36,558 nucleotides of DNA from Methanothrix sp. Lineage in GTDB: Archaea > Halobacteriota > Methanosarcinia > Methanotrichales > Methanotrichaceae. Where the stretch lies: contig CP086218.1 of assembly GCA_020844795.1 (NCBI GenBank), positions 269,288 through 305,845 on the forward strand. Reading direction: 5' to 3'. The first letter of the stretch is position 1; every line of letters starts with the position of its first letter. Below the pieces are notes generated by a model. The model saw only the letters and a program-made list of their open reading frames with translations, did no database searches and had not been told where the DNA came from. Shown one piece after another: positions 8,352-16,259 of this stretch. The position numbers were made by a program, and so were the translations under genes.

Positions 8352-11300
8352 TCACGAGCATGACCACCCCTTATCGCCCGACGCATCCTTAACGCTATCG
8401 GGTAACTGCTCGAAGTGCCATTCCCGCACCTCCTCGTCCGCAGTGGCATACAGGCAGATTCCTTCGTAATATTCCCCATCGCTCCGCCTAACCACCGTGA
8501 CCCCGGGGATCTCGCACAATAGGGGCCTGATCTTGCGTGGTTTGAGGGGGTGCAAGTTGCTTTCCTCACAGTATTCCTTGTACGCCTTATGGAACTCGAC
8601 AGTTCTCACCCGCTGACCGGGGCATACAATAACCTTGTAATCAACGTTGATAAAAGTTTCGAGGCTGTTACATGATTTCTTGTACTCTTCATGTGCCTTC
8701 AACACTTCCTCGGGTGGAGTTAAGCCGTCTTTCAGATACATTGCGTACCCCTCGATACACCACCAGAGTATGGCACTACGCTCCGAGTCAAGTTTGTCAC
8801 CCAGTGTCCGGTCCTGGCGCCCCTTGAAGCTGACGTGGAAGGGTATAACCTTGACCCGATCCCAGGCGGCCGCGGTCGTTTCGGTGATTAGAGGTCTGTT
8901 GTTGCCAGCTAACCATATCGTACCTTGCGGAGTAAACTGGATCTCCTTCTGGTACAGGGATCTGGCCCTGATAGGATCCCTTCCTGTCCACGGTTTCAGT
9001 ACCTCCATGTTGAGGACAGCATTCTCTCCCGGCTCCCCTGCTGTAATGAATCTCTTACCCCGGAGATTAACCAAGTCATCGCGTATATCTGTCCCATGTT
9101 TCTTGCGGAGGAACGTCTCCATATTTGCGTGGATACCGTACTCGCCACACATTGTGCGGATCGATATTTGGAAGACTGATTTCCCGTTGTCTCCATCCCC
9201 GGTAGCGTCGTCACCGTAGAAGAAACATTTCTGAGACATGTCCCCCGAGATCCCGTAGCCCACGCATCTCTGGACCCAGTTCCTGATCTCCTTGTTGGGC
9301 CAGACTTCCTCGACGAACTGGTTCCACCGCTTGCCGACTGCTCCCTCGACCATCTCGCATCCCCCGAGGAGCGAAATGAGATCCTCTCTCTTGGGGAGGT
9401 AGTAGACGTTGTTCCGGAAGTCGAAGGTGCCCCCTATGAACGTCATTTTCATGGGGTCTGCATCCCATTCACTGGCATCGACGACGAGATCCATGTCCCG
9501 CGAGGCCAACATCACCATATTGTCGAAGCCACGACGCGAGTCTGATATTTTAGCCCAGTCAGGTTCGCCTTCCTCGGGCGGACCTTTGGAGTATAGGTGG
9601 GTGACGACATCTCTGGCCAATGCGAATATTCGACCAACCCTATCTATCGCCCACCGATTCCCGTCCCATATGAACCACGAATTCATCTGAGGGCAGTAAC
9701 GGACATTCTCGCCATGCAGTTCCTTCAGCCGGCTAGCGTTTCCGCCTTCGGTGTTAGGGTAATTGGCGACGAAAGCTGTGCCACCCACGGTCCTATTCGC
9801 CTTCTTCTGTGTCTCGGCCTCGTCGTCAATCATCTTCTTGAGGGTGCGGAGCTTAACCCCGCCCGATTCCTTCAGATCATTGGCGAGGATATCAAACTCT
9901 AAGTGGTCTTTTTCTCGGAGAGTCAGCAACGCCGCCAGGACGTCTCGGTCTTTGAGCTTCCGGGGATTCTCAGTCAGTGCCTCCATCATGGTCTCCAGGA
10001 AGTCCCTGGCCTCCGCCCCGTCGGGGTCCGCCCCGTAGTCGCCTGGCCACTTGCATCCCGTACACTGGTCGTTAGGCACGCAAAGCCCCAGCTCGCCGAA
10101 GCTTAGGACCGGATAACCCGCCCCCCGCTTCTGGATAGTCTCGCAACTCGGTGAGTTGATTACCCCATATGATGTAAAGAAGATTCGCGACTCGACGCCG
10201 CACCTGGCTGCCACCGGCCCCCACAGCTGGAGGGCCTCCTCTTCGGGCCAACCTGCCTGGTAAAGCCATGTCGCAAGACCACCACAAACCCGATGCGCTC
10301 CAGCACCGCCCGGGAACTCCAGAAGAGCCCGATAGAAGGGACACCACGATTCAACAGGGATAGGCTCGAAGGATCGCCAGATATCGCCGGAGGTCTTCGC
10401 CTTCGCCGTCACATCCTCCGCGGCCCTCTGGCGGTAAGGTTCCACAAGCTTCACGAGAGCGGATCTCTCGCCCTCACCAGCCTTCCAGGTACTCAGCCAG
10501 ACCTTCGCCCCCTCTACCGTCTCGGCGGGGAGCCCGTGGTCTCCGATCCTCGCCGCCTCCAGGTCAATCTTGATATCATCCCGATCAAGAGGGACGACCG
10601 CAAAAGGTAGGGTCTTATGGATCGATAGCATGCACTTGATTTTTCGCTTAATGTTGTTGAGCTTATCGAATTTCACTCGCCCCTTGTGCTCCGGGAACTC
10701 CTGGAAAAACGCCTTCTCGATATCCGCCAGAAGATCGTTAAACGCCATAAGATAGATTTTAAAGGTCTCGTCTAGCTGGTCGCGGTCGAAGTCGGGGAGG
10801 GCCCTCACCTCGGACATATCCGAGAGCCCCGGATGGAGCCAGACGTAAATCCCCTGTCCTGAAAACGCGACCATCACCGAATCAGTGATTCCGCGCTCTT
10901 TCAGGTATCTCACCATGAACGTGGCCGCCGCTTCCAGGCCCTCGATGCGGCCTTCGTGATAAATCTTAGATCTAGGCTTACCTTCTTTGTCGCCTTTATC
11001 GGCCTCATCTTTAGTCGCGTCGATATCGGCGATGAGGGTGTAGGCGATTAAGTCACCCCGTTTTCCAATAGATACAACGGGTTTACCCTCGCCACCCCGG
11101 CCCTCCTCCCACGGTACAGAGGTCTCGAATACCGCCGGGTCAAATACATCAGCAGTTATATACAGTGTCCGCGCCCTGCTTATTGTGTCGTCGAAGTCGT
11201 CTGGGCCCCGGAGTCTCACCTTTTTATCTTGGTGTACATACCACCCATTGTCACCGTTGAGGGCTCGTAGACCTCCTCCATACTTGCATTGCCGCAGGAT

Positions 11301-11357
11301 GATATCTCGGACCTCAGGGCGCTCGTAATGCTCTATCGTAATAGGGGAGGAGGACAC
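8352..11357 (-). CDS. Primase-helicase replication protein (AEP-like plus SF3 helicase)
   Basis: A 1001-residue fusion. The N-terminal part fits an archaeo-eukaryotic primase fold: acidic motif LIADIDA (about 108-114), SGQGIYVW (166-173, the usual His of SxH appears replaced) and SIHKTLPFAVVPL (245-257). Cysteines at 339, 358, 405, 426, 432 and 435 resemble the Fe-S or zinc region of primase large-subunit-like domains. The C-terminal half is a D5/P4-type SF3 helicase: DGDNGKS Walker A (721-727), an acidic region near 755-775, and sensor AGNNRP (817-822). Such proteins start and unwind DNA at virus and plasmid origins. The start is GTG with GAGGAGG upstream, directly abutting the stop of a 44-aa ORF. 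It is the last gene of a four-gene operon; iteron-like repeats follow its stop. Confidence 0.85.
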   Translation of the reverse strand: MSSSPITIEHYERPEVRDIILRQCKYGGGLRALNGDNGWYVHQDKKVRLRGPDDFDDTISRARTLYITADVFDPAVFETSVPWEEGRGGEGKPVVSIGKRGDLIAYTLIADIDATKDEADKGDKEGKPRSKIYHEGRIEGLEAAATFMVRYLKERGITDSVMVAFSGQGIYVWLHPGLSDMSEVRALPDFDRDQLDETFKIYLMAFNDLLADIEKAFFQEFPEHKGRVKFDKLNNIKRKIKCMLSIHKTLPFAVVPLDRDDIKIDLEAARIGDHGLPAETVEGAKVWLSTWKAGEGERSALVKLVEPYRQRAAEDVTAKAKTSGDIWRSFEPIPVESWCPFYRALLEFPGGAGAHRVCGGLATWLYQAGWPEEEALQLWGPVAARCGVESRIFFTSYGVINSPSCETIQKRGAGYPVLSFGELGLCVPNDQCTGCKWPGDYGADPDGAEARDFLETMMEALTENPRKLKDRDVLAALLTLREKDHLEFDILANDLKESGGVKLRTLKKMIDDEAETQKKANRTVGGTAFVANYPNTEGGNASRLKELHGENVRYCPQMNSWFIWDGNRWAIDRVGRIFALARDVVTHLYSKGPPEEGEPDWAKISDSRRGFDNMVMLASRDMDLVVDASEWDADPMKMTFIGGTFDFRNNVYYLPKREDLISLLGGCEMVEGAVGKRWNQFVEEVWPNKEIRNWVQRCVGYGISGDMSQKCFFYGDDATGDGDNGKSVFQISIRTMCGEYGIHANMETFLRKKHGTDIRDDLVNLRGKRFITAGEPGENAVLNMEVLKPWTGRDPIRARSLYQKEIQFTPQGTIWLAGNNRPLITETTAAAWDRVKVIPFHVSFKGRQDRTLGDKLDSERSAILWWCIEGYAMYLKDGLTPPEEVLKAHEEYKKSCNSLETFINVDYKVIVCPGQRVRTVEFHKAYKEYCEESNLHPLKPRKIRPLLCEIPGVTVVRRSDGEYYEGICLYATADEEVREWHFEQLPDSVKDASGDKGWSCS

Positions 11358-11492
11358 CTAGACCGCCTCCTCAATGGATTCTGTTAACTGGTCCGATGGA
11401 GACTGTTTTACCACGGGTCCTTCTCGGGGATTTTCCTCCGGGATCGCGCTTGAGTAGGAGGTTTTAAATAAGATGAGTATAATAATTACCAT
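11358..11492 (-). CDS. 44-residue small protein
   Basis: An ATG frame of 44 codons plus TAG that exactly fills the gap between two operon neighbours. It starts 5 nt after the stop of the 104-aa gene, and its TAG is followed without a gap by the GTG of the primase-helicase. The product begins MVIIILILFK (hydrophobic) and ends in an acidic helix (DQLTESIEEAV). GTGAT before the start partly matches an archaeal ribosome-binding site. The hydrophobic start could be a membrane anchor or a packed helix; no family is recognised. The tight tiling argues for a real gene; chance remains possible at this length. An internal TATA-like tttaaaacc (about 11460-11470) could also serve the primase gene. Confidence 0.5.
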   Translation of the reverse strand: MVIIILILFKTSYSSAIPEENPREGPVVKQSPSDQLTESIEEAV

Positions 11493-11497
11493 CTAGA

Positions 11498-11812
11498 TCA
11501 CTTGGTCGCTCCCGTGGTCTGTGCGCAGTGTTCGTCGCTTCCACCGGTTTTGGCACCACCGGCAGGCGAATTTTTCTTCGCGACGGAATCAACAGTTCGG
11601 AACCGGTACGGTCTGGCGGGGTCGTCGCAGCGAAGTAGAGCGATCCTCTGGCCAACGTGAGGGCGCAAAATATCAGCCATTTCTGTTGGAAGAGCAAGAA
11701 CGATCTTTCCGATTTTAACCAGCAGAATGCTTTCTTCATCGTTAAGTTCGGTGAGATGGCCGACCGCCTCCTCCCAGGGGTGTAGACGGCGGATTTCTAT
11801 GGAGGGTATCAT
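11498..11812 (-). CDS. Small conserved-looking protein of unknown function
   Basis: A 104-residue protein. Residues about 25-72 are beta-rich: ESILLVKIGKIVLALPTEMADILRPHVGQRIALLRCDD, then PARPYRFRTV. The tail (SPAGGAKTGGSDEHCAQTTGATK) looks disordered. The pattern resembles small proteins I associate with plasmid and viral DNA in methanogens and haloarchaea, but I cannot name a family. Its ATG overlaps the stop of the upstream regulator gene (11809-11812), so the two are translationally coupled. It sits between a regulator and the replication protein, suggesting a role in replication control. Confidence 0.65.
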   Translation of the reverse strand: MIPSIEIRRLHPWEEAVGHLTELNDEESILLVKIGKIVLALPTEMADILRPHVGQRIALLRCDDPARPYRFRTVDSVAKKNSPAGGAKTGGSDEHCAQTTGATK

Positions 11813-12069
11813 TCCTGAACTCCCCCGGTTGGTAGGCCATGCTTCTTCGCGATGAAGACACGTACTTTGCCGAGTCTCTTTTCAATAGCCAATCCGGCTT
11901 CTACTGTTTTAGCGAGGTGCTTCTCCGCCGTGACGTAAGAACAGCCCACGGTCTGTGACACTTCCGCTGCGCATGTCGCCGGTGTGGATTTTAGAATATC
12001 CAGCACCTGCGCTGCGATTTCCCGGCTTGCGCGGGGATGCAAGACGCTATCGAGATCTGTCAGGACCAT
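11809..12069 (-). CDS. Winged-helix transcription regulator
   Basis: An 86-residue single-domain protein. The HTH region is CAAEVSQTVGCSYVTAEKHLAKTVEAGL (about 33-60), followed by a short wing (EKRLGKVRVFIAKK), as in ArsR/MarR-type archaeal regulators. No sensor residues are visible. It heads the replication operon and faces a divergent regulator gene across a 158-bp spacer full of palindromes, so copy-number or lysogeny-type control is plausible; this is inference. Confidence 0.7.
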   Translation of the reverse strand: MVLTDLDSVLHPRASREIAAQVLDILKSTPATCAAEVSQTVGCSYVTAEKHLAKTVEAGLAIEKRLGKVRVFIAKKHGLPTGGVQE

Positions 12070-12227
12070 GCTACCTCACATGATGGATTAAAATAAATAG
12101 CAATATCAAACTAATCGACCCTCATTATCCAATATATTGGCTAAATTAGCCGAAATCTAATATATTGTAGTTTAACAACATATTGTAAGCAAACTATATA
12201 TGTGAATTGGGACACATATCATAAAGT
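12070..12227. promoter_or_regulatory. Divergent promoter region with palindromes
   Basis: Perfect palindrome CCAATATATTGG (12129-12140) overlaps GGCTAA-A-TTAGCC (12139-12151). Related aatatattg boxes lie at 12131 and 12159, and acatattgt near 12178. ATATGTG/CACATAT (12198-12204 and 12213-12219) is a 7-bp inverted repeat next to the TATA box actatata of the rightward gene, whose ATG is at 12228. These look like operators for the two flanking regulators. Confidence 0.55.
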
Positions 12228-12845
12228 ATGAAATGGCAAGATACGGTCAAGCAATCGGGCGAAGAAAAAAAGAGCTTAGTTCTTATGTACCTAGCTCTTG
12301 GAGAAGATTATTCTTATAACATGGCAAAAAAGTACTTTTCAATAGAGGTAACAGAAGAGAAGGGTTGGTCAGAAGATAAGCTTAAAAAATTAAAAAGTTT
12401 GAAGGACCCCAGCCAACTCAGCCATCTGCTTAAGGAAATGGAAAAAAAAGAGCTTCTTATTTCTATTGATACAGAAGTAAATGGCCGTAACAGGCAAGTC
12501 TACCGATTGAATCCCCTAATTTTATGTAGCATTTCAAATATCCCTAATATGAAAAACCCTCCCGAAGCAGAAATCATAAAAGCATTCTTGGACGAATTGA
12601 GTAAAAAAGAACGAGAAACTTATTTTGATGTTTGGAAAACTATGAAAATTTTAGATTTCATTTCTTTCTTATATTTCCTGGAAAATGAATCGAAAGAACT
12701 TGATATTAATGATGTAACTAATATTCTTAGTAAGATCATTGATGACCATTTCGAGTTGGAGAAATCTATTAGAAAAATACAGAGAAAAATAAATAGCCCA
12801 TTTTCTGCAGGTCAAATACTTAGGAAGAAGGCCAGAAGAGAATAA
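12228..12845 (+). CDS. PadR-like winged-helix regulator
   Basis: A 205-residue lysine-rich protein. The N-terminal 100 residues look like a PadR-type winged helix: LVLMYLALGEDYSYNMAKKYF, then LSHLLKEMEKKELL and the wing NGRNRQVYRLNPLIL. The C-terminal half (about 115-195) is helical and charged and could dimerise. The gene is markedly more A/T-rich than its neighbours, suggesting a separate origin. A TATA box about 30 nt before the ATG implies a leaderless transcript. It converges tail to tail with the integrase fragment, with no spacer between the stop codons. It probably represses element genes; PadR identity is tentative. Confidence 0.65.
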   Translation: MKWQDTVKQSGEEKKSLVLMYLALGEDYSYNMAKKYFSIEVTEEKGWSEDKLKKLKSLKDPSQLSHLLKEMEKKELLISIDTEVNGRNRQVYRLNPLILCSISNIPNMKNPPEAEIIKAFLDELSKKERETYFDVWKTMKILDFISFLYFLENESKELDINDVTNILSKIIDDHFELEKSIRKIQRKINSPFSAGQILRKKARRE

Positions 12846-13079
12846 TTAAATCACCCCCAGCTGCGGTATGTGCGCGAGGTAGCTTTCGCGAAGCTCCTTC
12901 TTGTCGATGTGATCATAGATGTCTATGGCCTCCTTCCTCACGTCGCCACGTAGCTCCTGGATAAACTCGCGGGGCATCCCCGATCTCCTCATGTGGGTGG
13001 TGAACCAGTGTCTGCAGCAGTAAGTGGAGATGCAGGAGCCTGGATCGCCTATAACGACGTTTCGATCCCCCGGTATCAA
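12846..13079 (-). pseudogene. Truncated tyrosine integrase, C-terminal fragment
   Basis: The last 57 or so residues are almost identical to the end of the complete integrase: CCRHWFTTHMRRSG, ELRGDVRKEAIDIYDHIDKKE and SYLAHIPQLG. This includes the RHW arginine and the active-site tyrosine. Homology starts at about 13022; the first 20 or so residues (MIPGDRNVVIG and on) come from unrelated sequence. The DNA differs at many third positions while the protein hardly differs, so this is an old or imported copy rather than a recent duplication. It lacks the N-terminal and first catalytic-arginine regions and cannot recombine alone. It is likely the remnant of another element that used the same site. 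Confidence 0.8.
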
Positions 13080-13407
13080 GGTGGGGAGATAATCACATAA
13101 CCGCAGGAAGGGCGTGGAGGGGAGCCATCAGGGTCGTCAAGACCCAGAAGCAATAGGCCACCAGAGCCCCCAGGAAGTCGGATCGAAGCGCCAGAGATAG
13201 TGAGGAGACCTCCAGGATATGACACTCCAGGATTGGATAAGAGATTTGAATATCGAGGCGTTATATAAATAGCAGAGAGGCAGATCTATTCTATAGCGGC
13301 CCTGCGATCCCGACTTTCTGGGGGAGACCCTCTGGTCGAGGAGGGGTAGACAGTGCAACGGTTAGACTCAGAAAAGAAAGGGGGGCGGGAGAAAGGCCGA
13401 AGATCGC
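13080..13407. other. Interval between the two integrase copies
   Basis: No gene is supported. It begins with ggtggggagataatcacata (13080-13099), similar to the operator region at 2431-2450. It contains a TATA-like sequence gttatataaatag at about 13259-13271 with no clear gene to serve. It could mark the junction between successive insertions. Confidence 0.4.
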
Positions 13408-14376
13408 CTATATCCCTAGCTGCGGTATATGCGCAAGGTAACTCTCTCTTAGCTCCTTCTTGTCGATGTGGTCGTAGATGTCGATCGCCTCCTTCCGCAC
13501 GTCCCCCCGGAGCTCCTGGATGAATTCGCGAGGCATCCCCGATCGTCTCATGTGGGTGGTGAACCAGTGTCTGCAGCAATGAGGCGAGAAGTGATCCTCC
13601 ATCCGATCCGACTCGGGCTTGTGGATGCCGGCCCGCTCCGCCGCCTTGGTGATGGCTGTGTAGACGCCGTTCCTATTCAGCCTTCCGCCGGTGCTGTTGG
13701 TGAAGAGGGCTTTTGAGTCGCCGCCGTTCCGGGACGCCCTCGCCCGTAGCCACCTCTTCAGGATGAAGGCGGTCTCGTCGTCGAAGAAGACTATCCGGTT
13801 CGTCCTCTTGGGCGTCGGCTTCAGCCTGATGCTCTGCTCCACCCAGTCGATGTCGTCGAAGTCGAGAGTTATCATCTCCTTTCGCCTGATCCCCGTTTTC
13901 GCGAGGAGGGTGATGATCGCCTTGTCGCGGATGTCCATGGTGGAGTTGATGAGGTGGGTCATCTCTTCGATGGAGATGAGCTTTCTCATCTGACCATCGT
14001 CATTGTCCTTGTACCTCCTCAGATACCTCTTCCTCACCGAATGGACGGGGTTCTTGTCCACGTGCCCCTCGTACTCAAGAAAATCGTAGAAACCCGATAG
14101 CCCGGTGAAGTAGTTCTCGATCGTCTTCTGGTGGACGTCTCGGACTTTTCGGAGGTATTCGAGGAACTTGCGGATGGTGTTTCTATCGGCCCCGAGGAGA
14201 TCCATCCCGTTATCTTCGAGGAACTGGACGTAGATCCTTATCGATGAGAGGTACCTTCGAGTCGATTCCGGCGATAGCCCCCGGATCTCGCTATCTTCCT
14301 GGTATTGCTCTATCAGGTCCTCGTGAAGTAGGGAGTCGAGCTCTGAGGAGCTCCTGTCAGAGGCCTTCTCCATCAT
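13408..14376 (-). CDS. Tyrosine recombinase/integrase, XerC/D-like
   Basis: A 322-residue integrase of a type common in methanogens and haloarchaea. A SAM-like core-binding domain (about 20-105) precedes the catalytic domain. The catalytic set is visible: Arg in TGIRRKE, a Lys near TPKRTNR, HCCRHW (H-x-x-R), ELRGD where many relatives have LGH, and Tyr in IDIYDHID. It cuts and rejoins DNA at the attachment site, here presumably the tRNA-Leu 3' end about 560 bp away. I chose ATG 14376 because GGAGGTG lies just before it and it overlaps the upstream stop as ATGA; the frame also allows a start at 14391. It is co-translated with the RHH partner gene. Confidence 0.88.
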   Translation of the reverse strand: MMEKASDRSSSELDSLLHEDLIEQYQEDSEIRGLSPESTRRYLSSIRIYVQFLEDNGMDLLGADRNTIRKFLEYLRKVRDVHQKTIENYFTGLSGFYDFLEYEGHVDKNPVHSVRKRYLRRYKDNDDGQMRKLISIEEMTHLINSTMDIRDKAIITLLAKTGIRRKEMITLDFDDIDWVEQSIRLKPTPKRTNRIVFFDDETAFILKRWLRARASRNGGDSKALFTNSTGGRLNRNGVYTAITKAAERAGIHKPESDRMEDHFSPHCCRHWFTTHMRRSGMPREFIQELRGDVRKEAIDIYDHIDKKELRESYLAHIPQLGI

Positions 14377-14894
14377 CCCACCCACCTCCAACCTCTCGGC
14401 GATGAGGTGATGAGCCCGTAAGTCTCCAGGTTTTCTAGCTCCGTCGATACCGCCTTCACGATGTCGGCTTCCCGCGGATCGATCCCGAGCTCTTCGAGAA
14501 GCCGGTAGTTATCAACAAGGTCGCCGCGTTTCAGTATCTTTATGAGCTCCCGGCTGTACTTCCTGGCGCCCTCAAAATCGTCTTCAAGGAAAGCGGCGCT
14601 CCGATACCTTTTCAGCTCGTTCTCGTACTTATCGAGGACGATGTTTTTGAGCTTCAGCTCCTCCTGGAGCTTCCTGATCATGTCCCTCAGAGAGCCGAGC
14701 TGCTTGACGAGCTCTGCGCGAGGTTTGATCTCCGCCTCATCCGCCAGAGCGTTCTCCACGATCTCGATCACAAACTTCGAGAGGGGTAAACCGGCCTCGG
14801 AGGCGAGGTTATCCCATCGCTTCTTATCCTCTGTGGAAGGAAGGTAGACGTAGACATAACGAGACTTGTCAGGTTTAACCAAGATACCCACCAA
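14373..14894 (-). CDS. RHH-like coiled-coil protein, integrase partner
   Basis: A 173-residue protein. Residues about 12-50 look like a ribbon-helix-helix domain (RYVYVYLPSTEDKKRWDNLA, then LPLSKFVIEIVENAL). Residues 56-97 are a charged coiled coil, and the C-terminal part (about 110-173) is helical and may be a winged helix (LEELGIDPREADIVKAVSTEL). It precedes the integrase with an ATGA overlap and starts about 50 nt from the tRNA-Leu 3' end. Position and DNA-binding character suggest an integrase accessory or directionality factor, or a regulator of the integrase. That is inference. Confidence 0.65.
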   Translation of the reverse strand: MVGILVKPDKSRYVYVYLPSTEDKKRWDNLASEAGLPLSKFVIEIVENALADEAEIKPRAELVKQLGSLRDMIRKLQEELKLKNIVLDKYENELKRYRSAAFLEDDFEGARKYSRELIKILKRGDLVDNYRLLEELGIDPREADIVKAVSTELENLETYGLITSSPRGWRWVG

Positions 14895-14937
14895 GGATAT
14901 ACTTGGGCATCTTGTTATTTAAAGATTACTAGTAAAT

Positions 14938-15025
14938 TGGTGCGGGGGATGGGATTCGAACCCACGAACTCCTGCGAGACAAGGCCCTCAACCTTGCGCC
15001 TTTGACCTGGCTTGGCAACCCCCGC
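14938..15025 (-). tRNA. tRNA-Leu (anticodon GAG)
   Basis: A class II tRNA. The acceptor stem GCGGGGG pairs with CCCCCGC. The anticodon loop TTGAGGG gives GAG, closed by CAAGG/CCTTG. A long variable arm and the T-loop GGTTCGAATCC follow. CCA appears encoded (14938-14940, after discriminator A at 14941). It lies 38 nt after rpoD on the same strand and its 3' end faces the integrase module, the usual arrangement for an archaeal integration site. Confidence 0.95.
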
Positions 15026-15063
15026 CCTTGGGTTTGATGATGATGATCTTCTTTCAGCGCATC

Positions 15064-15864
15064 TTATGCGAGGTCGCTCAGCTGCTCGCTCAGCGACGAA
15101 GCGCGCCTCTTGATCTCGGTCGCGGCCCCTATCACGAGGTCTTTTGCTGAGATCGATCCGTCGGTATCGATCTTCATGACGAAGACGTCCTCGATGGGAA
15201 CGACCTTTATTCTGCCGGTTTCGCACTCGACCACACAGAGCTTGCACAGGGAGCAGCTGGTGGGGTCGGTGACCTTCACCCTTCCCTCCCCCTCTTCGAT
15301 CACCAGGATCTCGCGGGGGCAGACATCGGCGCACTTTCCGCAGCCCTCACAATCTTCGCTGATCCTGATGTCTGGGAGGTTCTTGTAGCCGCACTGGGTC
15401 CCTGCCTGCCATTTGGTGTGGACCGACCCCCGGTTGAGGGTGACGATCCCCTCCAGCATCAGCTTCTCGCCCTCCCCCAGGATGGCTAGGGGTATCTTCT
15501 CGAAGGCGACCTTAACCGCCGGATCTCCAAACCTCAGGTCTCCAGAGTGGACGGTGGAGGGCCCCTCTGCCGTGAGGGTCATCCCCACCTGGCAGGCTGG
15601 ACAACCGGCGCCGCCGCAGTCGCACTCTTCTGAGACCCTATACAGGCTGAGGTCCTCGGCCTTGATGGGCACAAGCCCCAGCCTCAGGGAGAGCTGCTCG
15701 TCGAAGAGGACCGATGTATTGTCATAAATACTTATCTCATCGATGGCGAGGGACGGTACCTCCGCGAGGCAGGCCCTCCTTATGCCGTTGGCAAAGGCTG
15801 GCGTCACCCCCCTGAGGAGGAACCTCACCCGGTCCTCTCCGAGCTCTAAGAGTTCCACCTTCAA
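15064..15864 (-). CDS. rpoD: RNA polymerase subunit D
   Basis: A 266-residue archaeal RpoD (Rpb3/alpha-like), which nucleates polymerase assembly with subunits L, N and P. The dimerisation part includes FANGIRRACLAEVPSLAIDEISIYDNTS. An inserted ferredoxin-like domain has two complete four-cysteine motifs: C172-C175-C178-C182 (CEGCGKCADVC) and C204-C207-C210-C214 (CSLCKLCVVEC), consistent with two Fe-S clusters as in Methanosarcina. A further cysteine group C81, C83, C88, C91 (CDCGGAGCPAC) could bind zinc or another cluster. It is the last protein gene of the rps13 cluster, 3 nt after rps11. Confidence 0.97.
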   Translation of the reverse strand: MKVELLELGEDRVRFLLRGVTPAFANGIRRACLAEVPSLAIDEISIYDNTSVLFDEQLSLRLGLVPIKAEDLSLYRVSEECDCGGAGCPACQVGMTLTAEGPSTVHSGDLRFGDPAVKVAFEKIPLAILGEGEKLMLEGIVTLNRGSVHTKWQAGTQCGYKNLPDIRISEDCEGCGKCADVCPREILVIEEGEGRVKVTDPTSCSLCKLCVVECETGRIKVVPIEDVFVMKIDTDGSISAKDLVIGAATEIKRRASSLSEQLSDLA

Positions 15865-15867
15865 AGC

Positions 15868-16257
15868 TTACACCCGTCTCCCCCTCTTTCCGCCAGAGGG
15901 CTTAGTGCCGTCGTGGGGGATGGGTGTCACGTCCTCGATCCTTCCTATCTTCAGCCCTGCTCTCGCCAGAGCTCTGATCGCCGCCTGGGCACCGGGTCCT
16001 GGAGACCTCTGCCGGTTCCCGCCGGGGGCCCTGACCCTGACGTGGACGCCTATGATCCCGTTGGTCATCGCCTGCTCGGCGATCTGCCCCGCCATCTGCA
16101 TCGCAGTATAGGGGGAGCTCTCGTCTCTGGCGGCCTTGACCACCATCCCGCCCGAGATCTTGGCGATCGTCTCCGCGCCGGTCAGGTCGGTTATGGTGAT
16201 GATGGTGTTGTTGAAGGAGGCGTATATGTGGGCGACGCCCCATTTTCCTTCTGCCAT
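15868..16257 (-). CDS. rps11: Ribosomal protein S11
   Basis: A 129-residue protein of the 30S platform. It begins [24 protein letters not shown] and ends with the conserved [21 protein letters not shown] region, full length for the family. It lies 2 nt after rps4 and 3 nt before rpoD, as in the standard archaeal S13-S4-S11-RpoD order, so translation coupling is likely. Confidence 0.97.
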   Translation of the reverse strand: MAEGKWGVAHIYASFNNTIITITDLTGAETIAKISGGMVVKAARDESSPYTAMQMAGQIAEQAMTNGIIGVHVRVRAPGGNRQRSPGPGAQAAIRALARAGLKIGRIEDVTPIPHDGTKPSGGKRGRRV

Positions 16258-16259
16258 GT

